A stretch of DNA of 53,347 bases from Gammaproteobacteria bacterium (GCA_030590945.1 JAUVBY010000005.1:1-53347); one strand, 5' to 3'. Numbered from the stretch's first letter, positions 30,672 to 41,475 are shown. Numbers and translations: made by a program. Notes: generated from the letters alone by a model not told the origin.

Positions 30672-33600
30672 TTATAAAGAACTCTTTGGCAAGGGTTGAT
30701 CAACCAGATTGAGCGCCAGCCGAATGGTTCCCGCTTCTCCCTCATATTGGCGAACGCCTTCTTGTATTAGCTCAATAAGCAGATCGATCTGCCCGGGTTG
30801 CGAGGGCGCCACTACAGGTAATTCAATCTTGCCAGTCTCACCGGGCAGCAAGGCCGGAAGGGGTACACGGCCATCCAGTTGTGACACTATTTGTCCCTCG
30901 GGCGTGTACCACTCGTTCCCCAGTGTCAGCCCGTTATCTTCTCCCCTGGCCCACGCTACAGTGCTCGCATTTTGCACCTCTACCTGCAAAACATAGTGGC
31001 TGCCTGCCGGCAAGGCCTCAGGGGGATCGATCACCCGGAGCTTTACCTGTTTTGCCCCCTTAGGGAGAAGGTAAAGCGGCTTTTTGAGTGCACGTGCAAT
31101 TTGCTGTTCGAGAGCAGTGACGAGGCTCTGGATGTTCGGTTCATCAAAGAACTGCGAATGAGAGCCTGAAATAATCTCCACCTCGTAATCTGAAAAGGCC
31201 CGGCTCCAGGTCAATTCCGGGTAGCGAAACCGGCTATAGGGGTTGGCATGACTGTCGCGACCGAATAGCAGGGTAACCGGTCCGCCGTAGGACTGGGGCC
31301 GGTAGTTCCATTCCATCAGGATAAGGCTGGAAACCTCGTGCTGCCGTCGCAGAAGATGTTGCGCAATCGCCAGTGCGATTCTGCCACCCTGGCAGTTGCC
31401 ACCGAGCAGTAGCGGTCCTGTCGGTTGCAGGGCAATAATTTCCTCGACATAACCAAGCGCAAGCGTCTGGATGTTAAGTTCTGCATAGCTCATCATAGCG
31501 CTGCCTGATCGCATCCCGTAGACGGGCTGATCCTCATCCAGATAGGCGGCGAGTTGCGAGAGCTCGTACTGTGATTGCAGCACCCAGAACAAAGGCGGTT
31601 TCGTGCCACCCGTGTTGTGTCCAATGACCAGACTGTCGGGAGTTGCTCTTTCCCCCCGCCAGCTACCGACATAACTTAGAAGCTTGTCGTAAAGGCCGGG
31701 AACGAGCTGCCAGGGGCCAGCGGCGGGCGAAGCAGGTTGAGGTTCTTTGGCAATGGGCCGGGTTTTCGTTTTGTCCAGCTTCTTTGCAAGTTCAGCTATT
31801 GTGGGATGAGTAAAAAAATATTGCAATGGCATCGCCTGACCAAGCGTTTCTTCAATTCGCGTCACCAGGTGAGCCGAAAGCAGTGAGTGTCCACCCAATG
31901 AAAAAAAATCATCATGTATGCCCGGCAGAGAATCGAGCATCAGCACTTCCTGCCAAATGTTTGCCAGCGTTTCCTCTATAGCTGTGCCCGGAGCTGTGTA
32001 TTCACTGTCCAATATCGAACGGTCCAGCTCAGGAGCCGGCAATGCCTTGCGGTTAAGCTTGCCACTGGGTGTAAGCGGCATCGCGTCTATCGGCATAAAT
32101 AATTCCGGGATCATGGCCCTGGGCAAGTGTTCAGAAAGTGCCCGGCGCAGGCTTTCAGTGGTAGGCAGGTTAGAATCTTCAAGCACAATATAGGCCACCA
32201 GACGTTTCTCGCGGGTGTGATCCTCGCTCACCAGGACAGCAGCCTGCTTAATCTTAGGATGCTGGTTCAGTATGAACCTGATCTCCTCAAGCTCAATACG
32301 TACGCCGTGAATTTTCACCTGGTTGTCCCAGCGCCCTAGAAAATCCAACATGCCATCTGGTCGGTAGCTGCCCCGGTCGCCGGTATAATACACCCGATTC
32401 TGAGGATCATCATGAAACGGATTCACCTGAAACCCAGATTGCTCAATTTCAGTGTCAACCAGGTAGCCAAGAGTTCCGAAGGGACTGCACAACACAATTT
32501 CCCCTGTTTCTCCGACTCCTGCAAGCGCCCCGCCCCGGTTAAGAATTAAGGCTTGAGTCTGGGGTAGTGGGCGGCCTATTGCCTGAAAACCGGGTAGCGG
32601 CTGCCCTTTGATGACCTGGAAGCATTTTGCCATTGTAGTTTCTGTCGGGCCGTACAGATTAACGATGCTACAACGATCCGGTAACAGGGCGCGCCAGTCT
32701 TTGACAGCCGTGTCTGTCAGGGCCTCGCCTGCGAAAAAAAGCAGTCGTAAGCCTGCCAAAGATGCTTGTTTCGGTGCGTCTAGCAACCAGGATTGTGCGA
32801 CCGAGGGTACGGTATGCATGATGGTAATGGCGCGTTGTTGTAGCCAGCGTAAAATGTTTGATTCCTCATCCTCCAGTGGAAGGCACAATACTGCACCACT
32901 GGTGAGTGGCAGGAAAATGTCCCGTAAAACCACGTCGAAGGAAATATTCGTTAACTGGGCAATCCGGTCATCCACACCCACATCGAATTGTTTCTGTTGC
33001 CAGGAGATAAAATGCCCCAGGCCCTTGTGAGAGCCGAGTATGCCCTTTGGTGTGCCGCTGGTGCCGGAGGTAAAAAAGATATAGGCCGGATCATCAGGCC
33101 CGGGGATGGTTAGATCAATCCAGGTATCCTTATCTGTAGCAGCTTCTATTGTTGGTCGACCGGTATCGGCTGCAAGCGCCAGGACGGGAATATTCTCACT
33201 GGTTTTTTGGCTCTCTTCCAGAGCGTTTCCAACTACGATCTGCATACTGGCCTGACCTGTTTTCAGCATAGTTGCGCGTCTTTTAGCTGGTAGATCAGGA
33301 TCGACCGGTAGCATTACGCCACCGCTTCTAAGGATGCCCAGCATGGCCGCGATCAGGCCGAAACTGCGTTTGCCAGTCACCGCAACAGCCTCCCCTTTAG
33401 CGATGCCTCGACAGTGTATCAACTGGGCAATCAGTTCTGATGTATGATCCAGTTCGGCATAGCTCCAGAACTGTTCACCCTGGCTTACTGCCGCCCGTTT
33501 CGAGTACTTCGCGGCACACGCTTCGAACATTATTGTAACCGGTTGTTGAGGCGGTTCTTCCAGTATGTGTTCAGGGTCAGGCAGCAACTCACAGGATTTA

Positions 33601-36600
33601 GCGTCAACCAGTGAAAATGACTGGATCGACAGGTCGGGGGCTGCGACAATCTGTTCCAGTAAATAGCCATACTGGCGCAACATACAGTCTATATGACTGG
33701 CATCGAAGAGCTCCGTCTGATAAACGAAACTGAGCTGAATACCTTCCTGGGAAGGAGAGATATATAATTCCAACGGGAATTTGGAGATGGTGGCACTAGA
33801 AGCTTCCCGGCGCCTGTCCAGATCGGCAAAACGAGCGTTTTTTTGATCCCGCCCTTCACGAAAATTAATCATCACATTGAAAAATGGGGTGCGCGAAGCA
33901 TGGCGTTCGGGTTGCAACGTTTCCACTAATTTTTCAAACGGCAGGTCCTGGTGTGCATAAGCGTCCAACGCCATTTCACGAATTCGGCCGAGCAAATCAA
34001 TAAAGGGTGGATTGCCGCTTAGGTCGGTTCGTAAAACTAGTGTGTTAACAAATAAACCAAGCAGACCTTCGTGTTCAGGACGCGTGCGCCCGGCGATCGG
34101 AGTGGCGATGACGATATCTTCCTGGCCCCGGTAGCGGTGTAACAGTGTCTTGAATGCGCCGAGAAGAGTCATAAACAAGCTTACGCCTGTTGTCTGACTT
34201 AAGGCCTTTAATTTTTTACTCAACCCGGGGGTCAGCTTGAGGGATTGCTGTGCTCCGTGAAAGTTTTGTTCCTGTAGCTGTAAGCGATCAAAAGGTAATT
34301 TCAGCATCGGCGAATCATTCAGTTTTTTCCGCCAATAGGAAAGTTGTTCGTCCAAATCACCGCTTTGAATTTTCCGGTGTTGCCACAACGAGTAGTCTGC
34401 ATACCGAAAGGGCAGTGGTGGCAGAGGCGACGGCTGACCAGTACTGTATGCCGTATAAAGTTTTTCGAGTTCCTGCATCATCAAATCCATGCTCAACCCG
34501 TCGGTAATAATATGATGTATCACCAGTATCAGTACGTGCTGCCCGGGGTCCAGGCACAACAGTTTTACGTGGATAAGAGGCCCTTTTTCCAGGTCAAAAG
34601 TTGTTTCTGCAGCCTCCTGGACGTGCTGTTTGATTTGTTCATCCATTGCCTCGACATCAAGTTCAATTACAGGCAAAGGTAATTCCATTTCTGGTGCAAT
34701 AATTTGTACAGCGATACCATGGGGTGCAGCAAAGCTTGTACGGAGCGTTTCGTGGCGTTGCACCAGTGTGTTAAAAGCCCGTTGCAACGCTTTCTTATGC
34801 AGCGTTCCGCTCAAACGCAAAGCCAGCCTGATATTGTATGTGGAGACATCCGGGTAGAGGCGATCGAGAAACCAGAGTCGTTGCTGGGCAAAGGACAGCG
34901 GCGGGGCTTTACGTTCTGGTTCACGTACAGCTGTTATGCCATGTTTCTGCTGTGGCTGCATCGATAATGGCCCGGATTGCTCCAATTCCCCGGCAACTTC
35001 TGCGATGGTGGGGTGGATATAGAAAAACTGTAAAGGTATTACCAGTTTAAGGCTTTCTTCTATTCGAGTGACCATCTGAACGGCGAGTAATGAGTGTCCA
35101 CCGAGCGCAAAAAAGTCGTCGTGTATACCAGGAGGAGTATCGAGTGACAGTAGTTTCTGCCACAGCTTCACCAGAGTTTTTTCCACCGTCGTGCGTGGGA
35201 GTGCATACTCACTATCCTGCATTAAATGCTGCAGTTCAGGGATGGGTAGAGCCTTGCGGTCCAGCTTGCCACTGGAGGTGAGGGGCAATGCATCCAGAGG
35301 CACAAAAATTCCCGGGATCATGGCATTGGGCAGGCGCTCGGCAAGTGCCCGGCGCAAGGCCCTGGTAGTTGGTGGGTCGGTCTTTTCTAAAACAATATAC
35401 GCAACCAGGCGTTTATCGCCACCCTGGTCTTCACGCACCAGAATGGCCGCCTCTTTTATTCCAGGGTGTTTTGCGAGTACTATCCTGATTTCCTCGAGCT
35501 CCATGCGCACACCGTGAATTTTCACCTGGTCGTCCAGACGCCCCAGAAAATCCAGCGCACCGTCAGGTCGGTAACAGCCCTTATCGCCCGTGTAATATAT
35601 AGTCTCCTGTACGTCATCCCGGAACGGGCTTGTCCTGAATCCTGAATCGGCTTCCTCTGAAGCGGCAAGGTAACCCAGGGTATTAAAAGGGCTGCGTATC
35701 ACTATTTCGCCCGCCTCACCAATTCCTGCGAGGGCTCCATCTTTATTCAAAATCAGGGATTGAGTTTGGGGATACGCCTGGCCTATTGGCTGGATTCCGG
35801 GTGGTATTTGTTTACCCACGATATGGAAGCATTTTGCAACGGTGGCTTCTGTCGGCCCGTATTGGTTGACGATGGTGCAACTACCGGGCACCCTGGTGCG
35901 CCACTCTTCCACTACCGTATCCGCTAACGCTTCACCCCCAAATGAAATTAGACGCAGGGCCGGTAAGGATACGTCTTCGGGCAAATCAAGTAGCCAGGAT
36001 TGCGCAACTGAGGGAACAACGGCCATTGCCGTTATTGCCTGTCGCTGAAGCCAGCGAACAACCTCTGCTTCCTCCTTATGCGATGGCAGGCAGAGGACAC
36101 TTGCACTGGTTAATGGCAGGAAAATATCAAACAGAGCAGCGTCGAAGGAAATACTCGAGAGCTGGGCAACCCGGTCGTCTTTGCCGATGTTGAACTGATT
36201 CTGCTGCCAGGAGATATAGTGCCCAAGCCCTTTATGAGAGCCAAGTATGCCTTTTGGCTTGCCAGTGGAGCCGGAGGTAAAAAAGATATAGGCAGGGTCA
36301 TCGGGCTCAGGAACGGGTAGATCGACCCGTCCTTCGCTATGATCAGGGGGTTTTGTTGTTACTTCCCCGGTAGCGCTCTCCAGTTCCAGATTGGGGAAAT
36401 CTACGCCAGCCAAATTGCTCTCATCCTGTGCATTTCCGACAACGATCTGCATCCGGGCATGTGCGATTTTAAGCATGGTCGCGCGTCTTTTAGCTGGCAA
36501 TTTAGCGTCAACCGGCAACATCACGTTGCCACTTTTGAGGATGCCCAGCATGGCTGCGATCAAGCCGAAGCTGCGCTCGCCGGTAACAGCGACAACGTCT

Positions 36601-39600
36601 CCCTTATCGATACCTTGACAATGCAGCAATTGGGCGATTGAATCTGATGTGCGATCCAGTTCCCTATATGTCCAGCTCAGCTCGCCCTGGCTTACGGCTT
36701 CCCGTTCGGGGTGTTGCCTGACACAGTTAGTGAAAGCTACCGTAACAAGCTGTTGAGTGGGTTCTTCCAGCGACCGGGCAGGATCCGGCAGCAGTTTGCG
36801 GGACTCAGTATCGACCAGTGAATAGGACTGGACTGGCTGATCGGGAGCGACGACAATCTGTTCCAATAAATAGCCATATTGGCGCAACATACAGTCTATG
36901 TGTTCGGCATCGAAGAGATCCGTCTGATAAACCATGCTGAGCATAATGCCTTCCAGGGAAGGGATTATGCCCAATGCCAGGGGAAACTTGGAGGTGGTCA
37001 TCCCGGTGTCTTCCGGGCGTATGCCCAGATCGGCGAAACGGGTGCGTTTCTGATCCTGATCCTCGTGAAAATTGATCATCACGTTGAAGAAAGGAGTGCG
37101 CCCAATGTCACGTTCCGGCTGTAACTTTTCGACCAGTTTTTCAAACGGAAGCTCCTGGTGTGCATACGCGCTCAATGCCATTTCCCGAACTCGACCGAGC
37201 AATTCGATAAAGGTTGGGTTACCGCTAAGGTCAGTACGTAGTACCAGCGTGTTAACAAAAAAACCAAGCAGGCCTTCGTGTTCAGGCCGTGTGCGCCCGG
37301 CGATCGGTGTAGCAATCACGATATCTTCCTGATCCCGGTAACGGTGCAAGAGTGTCTGGAATGCGCCGAGAAAGGTCATAAAAAGGCTTACGCCTGTTGT
37401 TTGACTCAAAGCCTTCAGATTCTTGCTCAGCTCGGCAGGCAGTTTAAGCGATCGTCTTGCACCCTGAAAGTTTTGTTTCAGTGGGTAGGGCCGGTCGATT
37501 GGCAGTTCCAGCATTGGTGACTCTTTTAGCTGTAATTGCCAGTAGGCAAGTTGTTCGTCGAACTTTCCAGCTTGCAATTGCTGGTGTTGCCAGACTGCAT
37601 AGTCTGCATACTGAAAGGGCAATGGCGTCAGGGGTGACGGTTGACCACTGCTGTACGCAGAATAGAGGGTTTCGAGTTCCCGCATCATCAGAGTCTGGCT
37701 TATACCATCCGTAATGATGTGGTGTAATACGAGTATCAGGACATGCTGCCCCGGATCAATGCGCAATAGTTTTGCGCGGATTAATGGCCCCTGTGCTAAA
37801 TCAAACAGTGTTTGTGCAGATCTTTTTATGTGCTGCTGGATTTGTACTTCAATGTGCTGATCTATCCCGGCATCCAGATCAATCACCGGCACGGGCAACT
37901 CCATTTCCGGCGCAATGATTTGCACGGCCTGACCGAGGGTTGTGGCAAAGGATGTACGCAGCGTCGCGTGGCGTTGAGCTAGCGTATTAAATGCTCTTCG
38001 CAGTGCATCCTTATGCAGCGCTCCGCTCAAACGGAAAACTCGCATAGTGTTATAGATGTATGAGTCGGGGTATAGGTGGTCAAGAAACCAGAGCCGTTGT
38101 TGGGAAAAGGACAAAGGAGGTGCTGCACTGCCGGATCGAGCTTCGATTTTCTCGACAGGCTTCTGCTGGTGCTGTATCAATGCCTGCCCGGATGAATCCA
38201 GTTCCTTTGCGACTTCAAAAACCGTGGGACGGGTGAAAAAATCTTGCAAAGATAAGGTCTGGTTCAGGGTCTCTTCAATTCTTGCCACCAGATGCACAGC
38301 GAGCAGGGAGTGACCGCCCAATGTGAAAAAGTCGTCGTGTATGCCCGGAGCTACATCAAGTTTTAACACCTCCTGCCACAGGTCCACAAGGTATTTCTCC
38401 ACTGAGGTGTTTGGGGGCACGTATTCACTGCTCAACATTGAGCGGTTCAGTTCGGGGGCCGGCAGCGCCTTGCGATCAAGTTTGCCGCCAGGAGTGAGCG
38501 GCATCGCCGCCAGTGGAATAAAAATGCCCGGGATCATGGTATTGGGCAGATGCTCGGCAAGCGCCAGGCGCAGGGTTTCGGTAGTGGGTGGATCATCACG
38601 ATCGAGAACAACATAGGCTGCCAGGCGCTTATCTCCGGGATGCTCTTCATGCACCAGAATTACTGCATCTTCGACTCCGGGGAGGCCTTTCAGAAGGGCC
38701 CTGATCTCCTCAAGTTCGATGCGTACGCCGTGAATTTTCACCTGCTCGTCCCAACGACCAAGAAAATCCAATGTACCATCAGGTTGGTAACATCCCCGGT
38801 CGCCGGTGTAATACACAATATCCTGAGTATCATTTCGAAACGGGTTTACTTTAAACCCCGAAGCGCTGTCCCCGGAAGCCGCAAGATAACCCAGGGTGCC
38901 AAAGGGGGTTCGTAGTACGATTTCACCTTCCTCGCCAACCCCCGCCAGCGTTCCATCCCGGTTCAGAATCAAAGCCTGAGCTTGTGGCAGAGCGCGGCCA
39001 ATTGATTGAGTGCCGGGTTGTAGCGGCCCATCCAGAATATGAAAGCATTTTGCCAGCGTGGTTTCGGTTGGCCCATACTGGTTAACGATGGTGCAATCAT
39101 CCTTTAGCCGGGTGCGCCACGCCCTGACTACTGTATCCGTCAGAGCTTCGCCTCCAAATGAGAGTAAACGCATGGCGGGCAGTAATATCCCGTTCGGAGC
39201 ATTGAATAGCCAGGATTGTGCAACCGAAGGCACGGTATGAGTGAACGTAATGCCCTGGCGCTTCAGCCAGGGCAATACATCAGACTCTTCCTTCGCCAGC
39301 GGCAGGCAGAGCACCCCGGCACTACTCAGAGGTAGAAAAATATTCCGTAGACCTCCATCGAAGGAAAGGCTGCTTAGTTGAGCGACTCGATCATAGGTGC
39401 CATCGGCAAACTGTGTTCTTTGCCAGGAAATAAAATGCCCCAGGCCTTTGTGAGAGCCAAGTATGCCCTTTGGTGTGCCGGTGGTGCCGGACGTAAAGAA
39501 GATATAGGCAGGGTCATCGGGTTGGGGCGTTGGCAGCTCAGCCCATTCATCGCGGTGAACGGGTGAAATAACGGCTGCCAAACCAGTATCGGCGTCTAGT

Positions 39601-41468
39601 TGTAGAACGGGAATATGTCTTACGGTCGATTTATTCACGACCCGGTCGTTAGTAATCACAATCTGCTGCCTGGCCTGTGCGATCTGTAGCATGGTTGTGC
39701 GTCTTTTGACAGGCAGACCTGAATCAACCGGCAGCATCACCCCGCCACATTTAAGAATCCCCAGGATGGCAACAATCTGGCCGAAGCTTCGCTCACCTGT
39801 AATTGCAACAGCGTCGCCCCTGGCGATGCCGAGTTGGTGCAGAATTTGAGCAAGCTCGTTTGACGCCTGATCCAGCTGCGAATAAGACCAGTGTCGCTTG
39901 CCATGGCTCACCGCTTCCCGTTTCGGGTATTGCTCAACATTTTCAGCGAACAGGGCTGTAACGGTTGGCTGGACAGGCGCTTCCAGCACCCGGGACGGGT
40001 CCGGTAACAATTTACGCGACTCGGCATCAATTAGTGAATAGGAGAGAATGGGTTGTTCCGGATTTACGACAAGTTGTTGCAGAAAATAACTATATTGGCG
40101 CAGGATACTGTCTACACGCCCGGCATCAAAAAAAGCCGTCTGGTAGTCCATCCTGAGTTCAAAGCCTTTGCTGGAAGGTGATATATATAATGCCAGTGGA
40201 AATGTGCAGACGGTAACGCGTGGCTCTTCCTGGCTTACGTCTATATCCGCAAAGTCTGTCCATTGGTCCAGTCCTTCGCGGAAATTAATCATCACATTGA
40301 AGAAGGGGTTGCGTGCAGCCTGGCGTTCCACTTGCAACTTTTCAACCAGTTTGGCAAAAGTGAGGTCCTGGTGTTCAAAAGCGTCCAGCGCGGTTTCCCG
40401 AACCCGGCCTAGCAGTTCGATAAACGTCGGGTTGCCGCCTAAATCGGTACGTAGTACCAGTGTATTGACGAAATAACCGAGCAGGCTGTCGAGCTCAGGT
40501 CGCGTGCGCCCGGAAATTGGAGTAGCGATGACAATATCTTCCTGTCCTCGATAGCGGTGTAACAATGCCTGGAACGCCCCCAGAAAGGTCATGAACAAGC
40601 TTACGTTCGCTGATAGACTTAAGGCCTTTAGTTTTTCGCCAAGCCCGGCGGGCAGTTTAAGCGTTCGCTTTGCCCCGTGAAAATTCTGTTCCGATGGATG
40701 CGAACGATTGCCTGGCAACTCCAGCATTGAAGCGTTCTTCAGTTTTGATCGCCAGTAGGCAATCTGCTTATCGAACTTTCCAGCTTGCATACTCTGGTGT
40801 TGCCACGCAGCATAGTCAGCGTACTGGAGCGGTAACGGCGCCAGAGGTGAGGCCTGGCCATTGCTGTATGCTGCGTACAGGGCAGCGAGTTCCTGTATGA
40901 TCAAGTTCAGGCTTAAGCCATCCGTAATGGTGTGGTGTATTACCAGGACCAGCACATGTTGATCTGGTTCAATGCGTAGTAGTTTTACACGGATTAATGG
41001 TCCCCGGGCTAAATCAATTGGTTCTTGCTCAGCTTTTTTCGTTTGCTGATCAATTTGCTGATTAATTTGCTGCTTTGTTCCGGGGTCCAGATCAATCACC
41101 GGCACCGGTAATTTCATTTCCGGCGCAATGATTTGTACAGGCTGGCCGTGGGACGTGGCAAAGGAAGTACGCAATGTCTCGTGGCGTTCGACAAGTGTGT
41201 CGAACGCTTGCTGAAGTACTTTTTCCTGCAGCATACCGGTCAGGCGAAAAGCTCGTGTGACGTTGTAAATCGTAACGCCAGGGTAGAGTCGATCAAGAAA
41301 CCAGAGTTGTTGCTGGGCGAACGACAAAGGAGGCGCTTCATTGCCTGATCGAGGTGCGATTTTTGCGCTGGTTTTCTGTAGTCTCCGTTTCAGTAATTGT
41401 AGTCGCGCGGGAGAGAGTCGCGCCAGCACTTCCGGTGAGTTAGGGCGGGGTGGGTTGCCTGGTTTCAT
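30672..41468 (-). CDS. Three-module nonribosomal peptide synthetase with Cys-type thioesterase
   Basis: About 3,598 residues, order C-A-T-C-A-T-C-A-T-TE plus a C-terminal beta-sandwich-like domain. Condensation motifs: IHHTITDG near 178, LHHIITDG near 1251, IHHIITDG near 2319. Adenylation A3 loops: FFTSGTTGTPKG near 659, FFTSGSTGKPKG near 1734, FFTSGTSGTPKG near 2803; A10 lysines are present in all three. Carrier sites LGGHSLL lie near 1051, 2126 and 3193. Substrate-pocket residues by hand alignment: A1 DGRHLFQLAK, A2 DAFAIFQVAK, A3 DVRHLFLMAK; I cannot assign amino acids. The thioesterase nucleophile motif is GNCQGG near 3358, with Cys in place of Ser. The tail from about 3460 looks like an NEW3/Ig-like fold. 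No epimerase or methylase domain. I chose the ATG at 41468 (MKPGNPPRP), 8 bases after the upstream gene. Confidence 0.93.
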   Translation of the reverse strand: MKPGNPPRPNSPEVLARLSPARLQLLKRRLQKTSAKIAPRSGNEAPPLSFAQQQLWFLDRLYPGVTIYNVTRAFRLTGMLQEKVLQQAFDTLVERHETLRTSFATSHGQPVQIIAPEMKLPVPVIDLDPGTKQQINQQIDQQTKKAEQEPIDLARGPLIRVKLLRIEPDQHVLVLVIHHTITDGLSLNLIIQELAALYAAYSNGQASPLAPLPLQYADYAAWQHQSMQAGKFDKQIAYWRSKLKNASMLELPGNRSHPSEQNFHGAKRTLKLPAGLGEKLKALSLSANVSLFMTFLGAFQALLHRYRGQEDIVIATPISGRTRPELDSLLGYFVNTLVLRTDLGGNPTFIELLGRVRETALDAFEHQDLTFAKLVEKLQVERQAARNPFFNVMINFREGLDQWTDFADIDVSQEEPRVTVCTFPLALYISPSSKGFELRMDYQTAFFDAGRVDSILRQYSYFLQQLVVNPEQPILSYSLIDAESRKLLPDPSRVLEAPVQPTVTALFAENVEQYPKREAVSHGKRHWSYSQLDQASNELAQILHQLGIARGDAVAITGERSFGQIVAILGILKCGGVMLPVDSGLPVKRRTTMLQIAQARQQIVITNDRVVNKSTVRHIPVLQLDADTGLAAVISPVHRDEWAELPTPQPDDPAYIFFTSGTTGTPKGILGSHKGLGHFISWQRTQFADGTYDRVAQLSSLSFDGGLRNIFLPLSSAGVLCLPLAKEESDVLPWLKRQGITFTHTVPSVAQSWLFNAPNGILLPAMRLLSFGGEALTDTVVRAWRTRLKDDCTIVNQYGPTETTLAKCFHILDGPLQPGTQSIGRALPQAQALILNRDGTLAGVGEEGEIVLRTPFGTLGYLAASGDSASGFKVNPFRNDTQDIVYYTGDRGCYQPDGTLDFLGRWDEQVKIHGVRIELEEIRALLKGLPGVEDAVILVHEEHPGDKRLAAYVVLDRDDPPTTETLRLALAEHLPNTMIPGIFIPLAAMPLTPGGKLDRKALPAPELNRSMLSSEYVPPNTSVEKYLVDLWQEVLKLDVAPGIHDDFFTLGGHSLLAVHLVARIEETLNQTLSLQDFFTRPTVFEVAKELDSSGQALIQHQQKPVEKIEARSGSAAPPLSFSQQRLWFLDHLYPDSYIYNTMRVFRLSGALHKDALRRAFNTLAQRHATLRTSFATTLGQAVQIIAPEMELPVPVIDLDAGIDQHIEVQIQQHIKRSAQTLFDLAQGPLIRAKLLRIDPGQHVLILVLHHIITDGISQTLMMRELETLYSAYSSGQPSPLTPLPFQYADYAVWQHQQLQAGKFDEQLAYWQLQLKESPMLELPIDRPYPLKQNFQGARRSLKLPAELSKNLKALSQTTGVSLFMTFLGAFQTLLHRYRDQEDIVIATPIAGRTRPEHEGLLGFFVNTLVLRTDLSGNPTFIELLGRVREMALSAYAHQELPFEKLVEKLQPERDIGRTPFFNVMINFHEDQDQKRTRFADLGIRPEDTGMTTSKFPLALGIIPSLEGIMLSMVYQTDLFDAEHIDCMLRQYGYLLEQIVVAPDQPVQSYSLVDTESRKLLPDPARSLEEPTQQLVTVAFTNCVRQHPEREAVSQGELSWTYRELDRTSDSIAQLLHCQGIDKGDVVAVTGERSFGLIAAMLGILKSGNVMLPVDAKLPAKRRATMLKIAHARMQIVVGNAQDESNLAGVDFPNLELESATGEVTTKPPDHSEGRVDLPVPEPDDPAYIFFTSGSTGKPKGILGSHKGLGHYISWQQNQFNIGKDDRVAQLSSISFDAALFDIFLPLTSASVLCLPSHKEEAEVVRWLQRQAITAMAVVPSVAQSWLLDLPEDVSLPALRLISFGGEALADTVVEEWRTRVPGSCTIVNQYGPTEATVAKCFHIVGKQIPPGIQPIGQAYPQTQSLILNKDGALAGIGEAGEIVIRSPFNTLGYLAASEEADSGFRTSPFRDDVQETIYYTGDKGCYRPDGALDFLGRLDDQVKIHGVRMELEEIRIVLAKHPGIKEAAILVREDQGGDKRLVAYIVLEKTDPPTTRALRRALAERLPNAMIPGIFVPLDALPLTSSGKLDRKALPIPELQHLMQDSEYALPRTTVEKTLVKLWQKLLSLDTPPGIHDDFFALGGHSLLAVQMVTRIEESLKLVIPLQFFYIHPTIAEVAGELEQSGPLSMQPQQKHGITAVREPERKAPPLSFAQQRLWFLDRLYPDVSTYNIRLALRLSGTLHKKALQRAFNTLVQRHETLRTSFAAPHGIAVQIIAPEMELPLPVIELDVEAMDEQIKQHVQEAAETTFDLEKGPLIHVKLLCLDPGQHVLILVIHHIITDGLSMDLMMQELEKLYTAYSTGQPSPLPPLPFRYADYSLWQHRKIQSGDLDEQLSYWRKKLNDSPMLKLPFDRLQLQEQNFHGAQQSLKLTPGLSKKLKALSQTTGVSLFMTLLGAFKTLLHRYRGQEDIVIATPIAGRTRPEHEGLLGLFVNTLVLRTDLSGNPPFIDLLGRIREMALDAYAHQDLPFEKLVETLQPERHASRTPFFNVMINFREGRDQKNARFADLDRRREASSATISKFPLELYISPSQEGIQLSFVYQTELFDASHIDCMLRQYGYLLEQIVAAPDLSIQSFSLVDAKSCELLPDPEHILEEPPQQPVTIMFEACAAKYSKRAAVSQGEQFWSYAELDHTSELIAQLIHCRGIAKGEAVAVTGKRSFGLIAAMLGILRSGGVMLPVDPDLPAKRRATMLKTGQASMQIVVGNALEESQKTSENIPVLALAADTGRPTIEAATDKDTWIDLTIPGPDDPAYIFFTSGTSGTPKGILGSHKGLGHFISWQQKQFDVGVDDRIAQLTNISFDVVLRDIFLPLTSGAVLCLPLEDEESNILRWLQQRAITIMHTVPSVAQSWLLDAPKQASLAGLRLLFFAGEALTDTAVKDWRALLPDRCSIVNLYGPTETTMAKCFQVIKGQPLPGFQAIGRPLPQTQALILNRGGALAGVGETGEIVLCSPFGTLGYLVDTEIEQSGFQVNPFHDDPQNRVYYTGDRGSYRPDGMLDFLGRWDNQVKIHGVRIELEEIRFILNQHPKIKQAAVLVSEDHTREKRLVAYIVLEDSNLPTTESLRRALSEHLPRAMIPELFMPIDAMPLTPSGKLNRKALPAPELDRSILDSEYTAPGTAIEETLANIWQEVLMLDSLPGIHDDFFSLGGHSLLSAHLVTRIEETLGQAMPLQYFFTHPTIAELAKKLDKTKTRPIAKEPQPASPAAGPWQLVPGLYDKLLSYVGSWRGERATPDSLVIGHNTGGTKPPLFWVLQSQYELSQLAAYLDEDQPVYGMRSGSAMMSYAELNIQTLALGYVEEIIALQPTGPLLLGGNCQGGRIALAIAQHLLRRQHEVSSLILMEWNYRPQSYGGPVTLLFGRDSHANPYSRFRYPELTWSRAFSDYEVEIISGSHSQFFDEPNIQSLVTALEQQIARALKKPLYLLPKGAKQVKLRVIDPPEALPAGSHYVLQVEVQNASTVAWARGEDNGLTLGNEWYTPEGQIVSQLDGRVPLPALLPGETGKIELPVVAPSQPGQIDLLIELIQEGVRQYEGEAGTIRLALNLVDQPLPKSSL

Positions 41469-41475
41469 AGTAATC

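Noticed and set aside
34250-39566. Many plus-strand ORFs of 60-140 codons across the NRPS
   Set aside because: They recur at equivalent places in each module, as expected for antisense shadows of duplicated modules, and none has a recognisable domain.
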